Of a DNA stretch of 8,160 bases, positions 7,336 through 8,160 are shown one piece after another (position 1 is the stretch's first letter; every line of letters begins with the position of its first letter). Origin of the DNA: an uncultured Bacteroidota bacterium (GTDB lineage Bacteria; Bacteroidota; Bacteroidia; UBA7662); the NCBI GenBank assembly GCA_903908015.1, contig CAIVQI010000245.1, positions 1-8,160 on the forward strand, written 5' to 3'. A program made the translations under genes and the position numbers. The notes under the pieces were generated by a model that was not told the origin of the DNA, searched no databases, and saw only the letters and a program-made list of their open reading frames with translations.

Positions 7336-8130
7336 ATGCAACAATATCACGAACTCTTAAGACACATCCTGGCTCATGGTGTTCAAAAAACGGACCGCAC
7401 AGGTACCGGCACCATCAGTGTTTTTGGGTACCAAATGCGTTTCAACCTGCAAGAGGGATTTCCGCTCATCACAACCAAGAAACTGCATGTCAAGTCCATT
7501 GTTCATGAGTTGCTCTGGTTTATCACAGGCAATACTCATATTGGCTATCTCAAAGAACATGGTGTGAGCATTTGGGATGAGTGGGCTGATGAAGAAGGTA
7601 TGCTCGGTCCGGTTTATGGGCATCAATGGCGAAGCTGGTCGACCCCTACTGGTGAAAGCATCGATCAACTCAAAGACGTGCTCCATTCATTGCGCCATTC
7701 CCCCGATTCCAGACGACATTTGGTATCGGCATGGAACGTCGCTGACGTTCCAAGAATGGCGCTTCCACCTTGTCATGTACTCTTCCAATTTTATGTGGCC
7801 GACGGTCGTCTCTCGTGCCAATTATATCAGCGGTCGGCCGATGTCTTTCTTGGTGTTCCCTTCAATATCGCCTCCTACGCATTATTGACCCATATGGTGG
7901 CGCAAGTTTGTGGCTTTAGGCCAGGTGATTTCATACATTCACTTGGCGATGCCCACATTTACCTGAATCATTTGGAACAAGTCAAACTGCAGTTGTCGCG
8001 CATCGAACGCGTTCTTCCCCAAGTTCATTTGAACCCGCGCATTTCAGAACTCTTTGACTTCCGCTACGATGATATTCGTTTCGAGGGTTATGACCCGCAT
8101 CCAGCCATCAAGGCACCCGTCGCCGTTTAG
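7336..8130 (+). CDS. thyA: Thymidylate synthase ThyA
   Basis: Folate-dependent thymidylate synthase: dUMP plus 5,10-methylene-tetrahydrofolate gives dTMP plus dihydrofolate, in the cytoplasm. The start is ATG at 7336 (MQQYHELLRHIL), giving 264 residues, the same length as the E. coli enzyme. Residues align with E. coli numbering without gaps at the sites I checked: R21, E58, W80, catalytic C146 (LPPCHVLFQF), the phosphate-binding R126 and R127 from the partner subunit, D169, N177, H207 and Y209, with the usual C-terminal KAPVAV. The frame is open further upstream to an ATG at 7222, but that stretch lies in the T9SS gene in another frame and is not homologous to ThyA. There is no clear Shine-Dalgarno sequence. 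The gene may be read together with the T9SS gene upstream; I see no promoter in the 34 bp between them. Its coding sequence contains a strong nested inverted repeat. Confidence 0.98.
   Translation: MQQYHELLRHILAHGVQKTDRTGTGTISVFGYQMRFNLQEGFPLITTKKLHVKSIVHELLWFITGNTHIGYLKEHGVSIWDEWADEEGMLGPVYGHQWRSWSTPTGESIDQLKDVLHSLRHSPDSRRHLVSAWNVADVPRMALPPCHVLFQFYVADGRLSCQLYQRSADVFLGVPFNIASYALLTHMVAQVCGFRPGDFIHSLGDAHIYLNHLEQVKLQLSRIERVLPQVHLNPRISELFDFRYDDIRFEGYDPHPAIKAPVAV
7692..7762 (+). repeat. Nested inverted repeats within thyA
   Basis: The outer arms are GCGCCATTC (7692-7700) and GAATGGCGC (7754-7762), perfectly complementary over 9 bp. Inside lies a second perfect 9-bp pair, TGGAACGTC (7732-7740) and GACGTTCCA (7744-7752), with a 3-nt loop. 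Only one base (7753) separates the right inner arm from the right outer arm, so the two helices could stack in the mRNA, with a 31-nt bulge on the left. No T-run follows, so it is not a terminator. The structure ends 8 nt before the Cys146 codon. It may be chance in coding sequence. Confidence 0.7.
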
Positions 8131-8160
8131 GTCGTTGTTGTTCGGTTCATCGGCATTTAC

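Noticed and set aside
8131..8160. Possible start of a dihydrofolate reductase gene after thyA
   Set aside because: folA often follows thyA, but these 30 bases contain no ATG on the plus strand and no recognisable DHFR N-terminus. They are too short to assign to anything.
8071..8160. Minus-strand frame reading NNNDLNGDGCLDG, resembling a calcium-binding (dockerin-like) repeat
   Set aside because: It runs antisense into the end of thyA and meets a stop soon after. The similarity is coincidental.

Overview
The window looks like ordinary chromosomal DNA of a member of the Bacteroidota. The evidence is a Bacteroidota-type LptD, a secreted protein with a type IX secretion (T9SS) C-terminal sorting domain, near absence of strong Shine-Dalgarno sequences, and several TAnnTTTG boxes (the -7 promoter element of this phylum) just upstream of genes. 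Base composition is mixed, about half G+C by eye. I cannot resolve the order or family. I see no tRNA, rRNA, CRISPR array, insertion sequence, integrase or phage gene.

Layout. (1) 592 to the left edge, minus strand: the N-terminal part of a zinc-dependent N-acetylmuramoyl-L-alanine amidase, cut by the window. (2) 626-3280, plus strand: lptD, the outer-membrane LPS-insertion barrel, divergent from the amidase across 33 bp. (3) 3319-4758, minus strand: a lipoyl-bearing E2 acyltransferase of a 2-oxo acid dehydrogenase complex, convergent with lptD across 38 bp. (4) 4853-6190, minus strand: cinA, upstream of E2 on the same strand with a 94 bp gap. (5) 6243-7301, plus strand: a secreted T9SS-sorted protein of unknown function, divergent from cinA. 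(6) 7336-8130, plus strand: thyA, 34 bp downstream of the T9SS gene. The last 30 bases (8131-8160) hold no gene start I can recognise. Coding density is very high: the longest gap is 94 bp, so no stretch over 300 bases lacks a gene.

How the genes relate. Amidase and LptD are both envelope-biogenesis proteins and share a divergent control region. E2 (central or branched-chain 2-oxo acid oxidation), CinA (pyridine nucleotide salvage) and ThyA (dTMP synthesis) are housekeeping genes. The T9SS cargo protein is the only accessory-looking gene. I found no convincing undescribed system. The items most worth a second look are a nested inverted repeat inside thyA just before the active-site codon, an LptD whose mature form has only two cysteines, mirror-image TACCTTTG boxes between amidase and lptD, and an in-frame repeat in the E2 linker.
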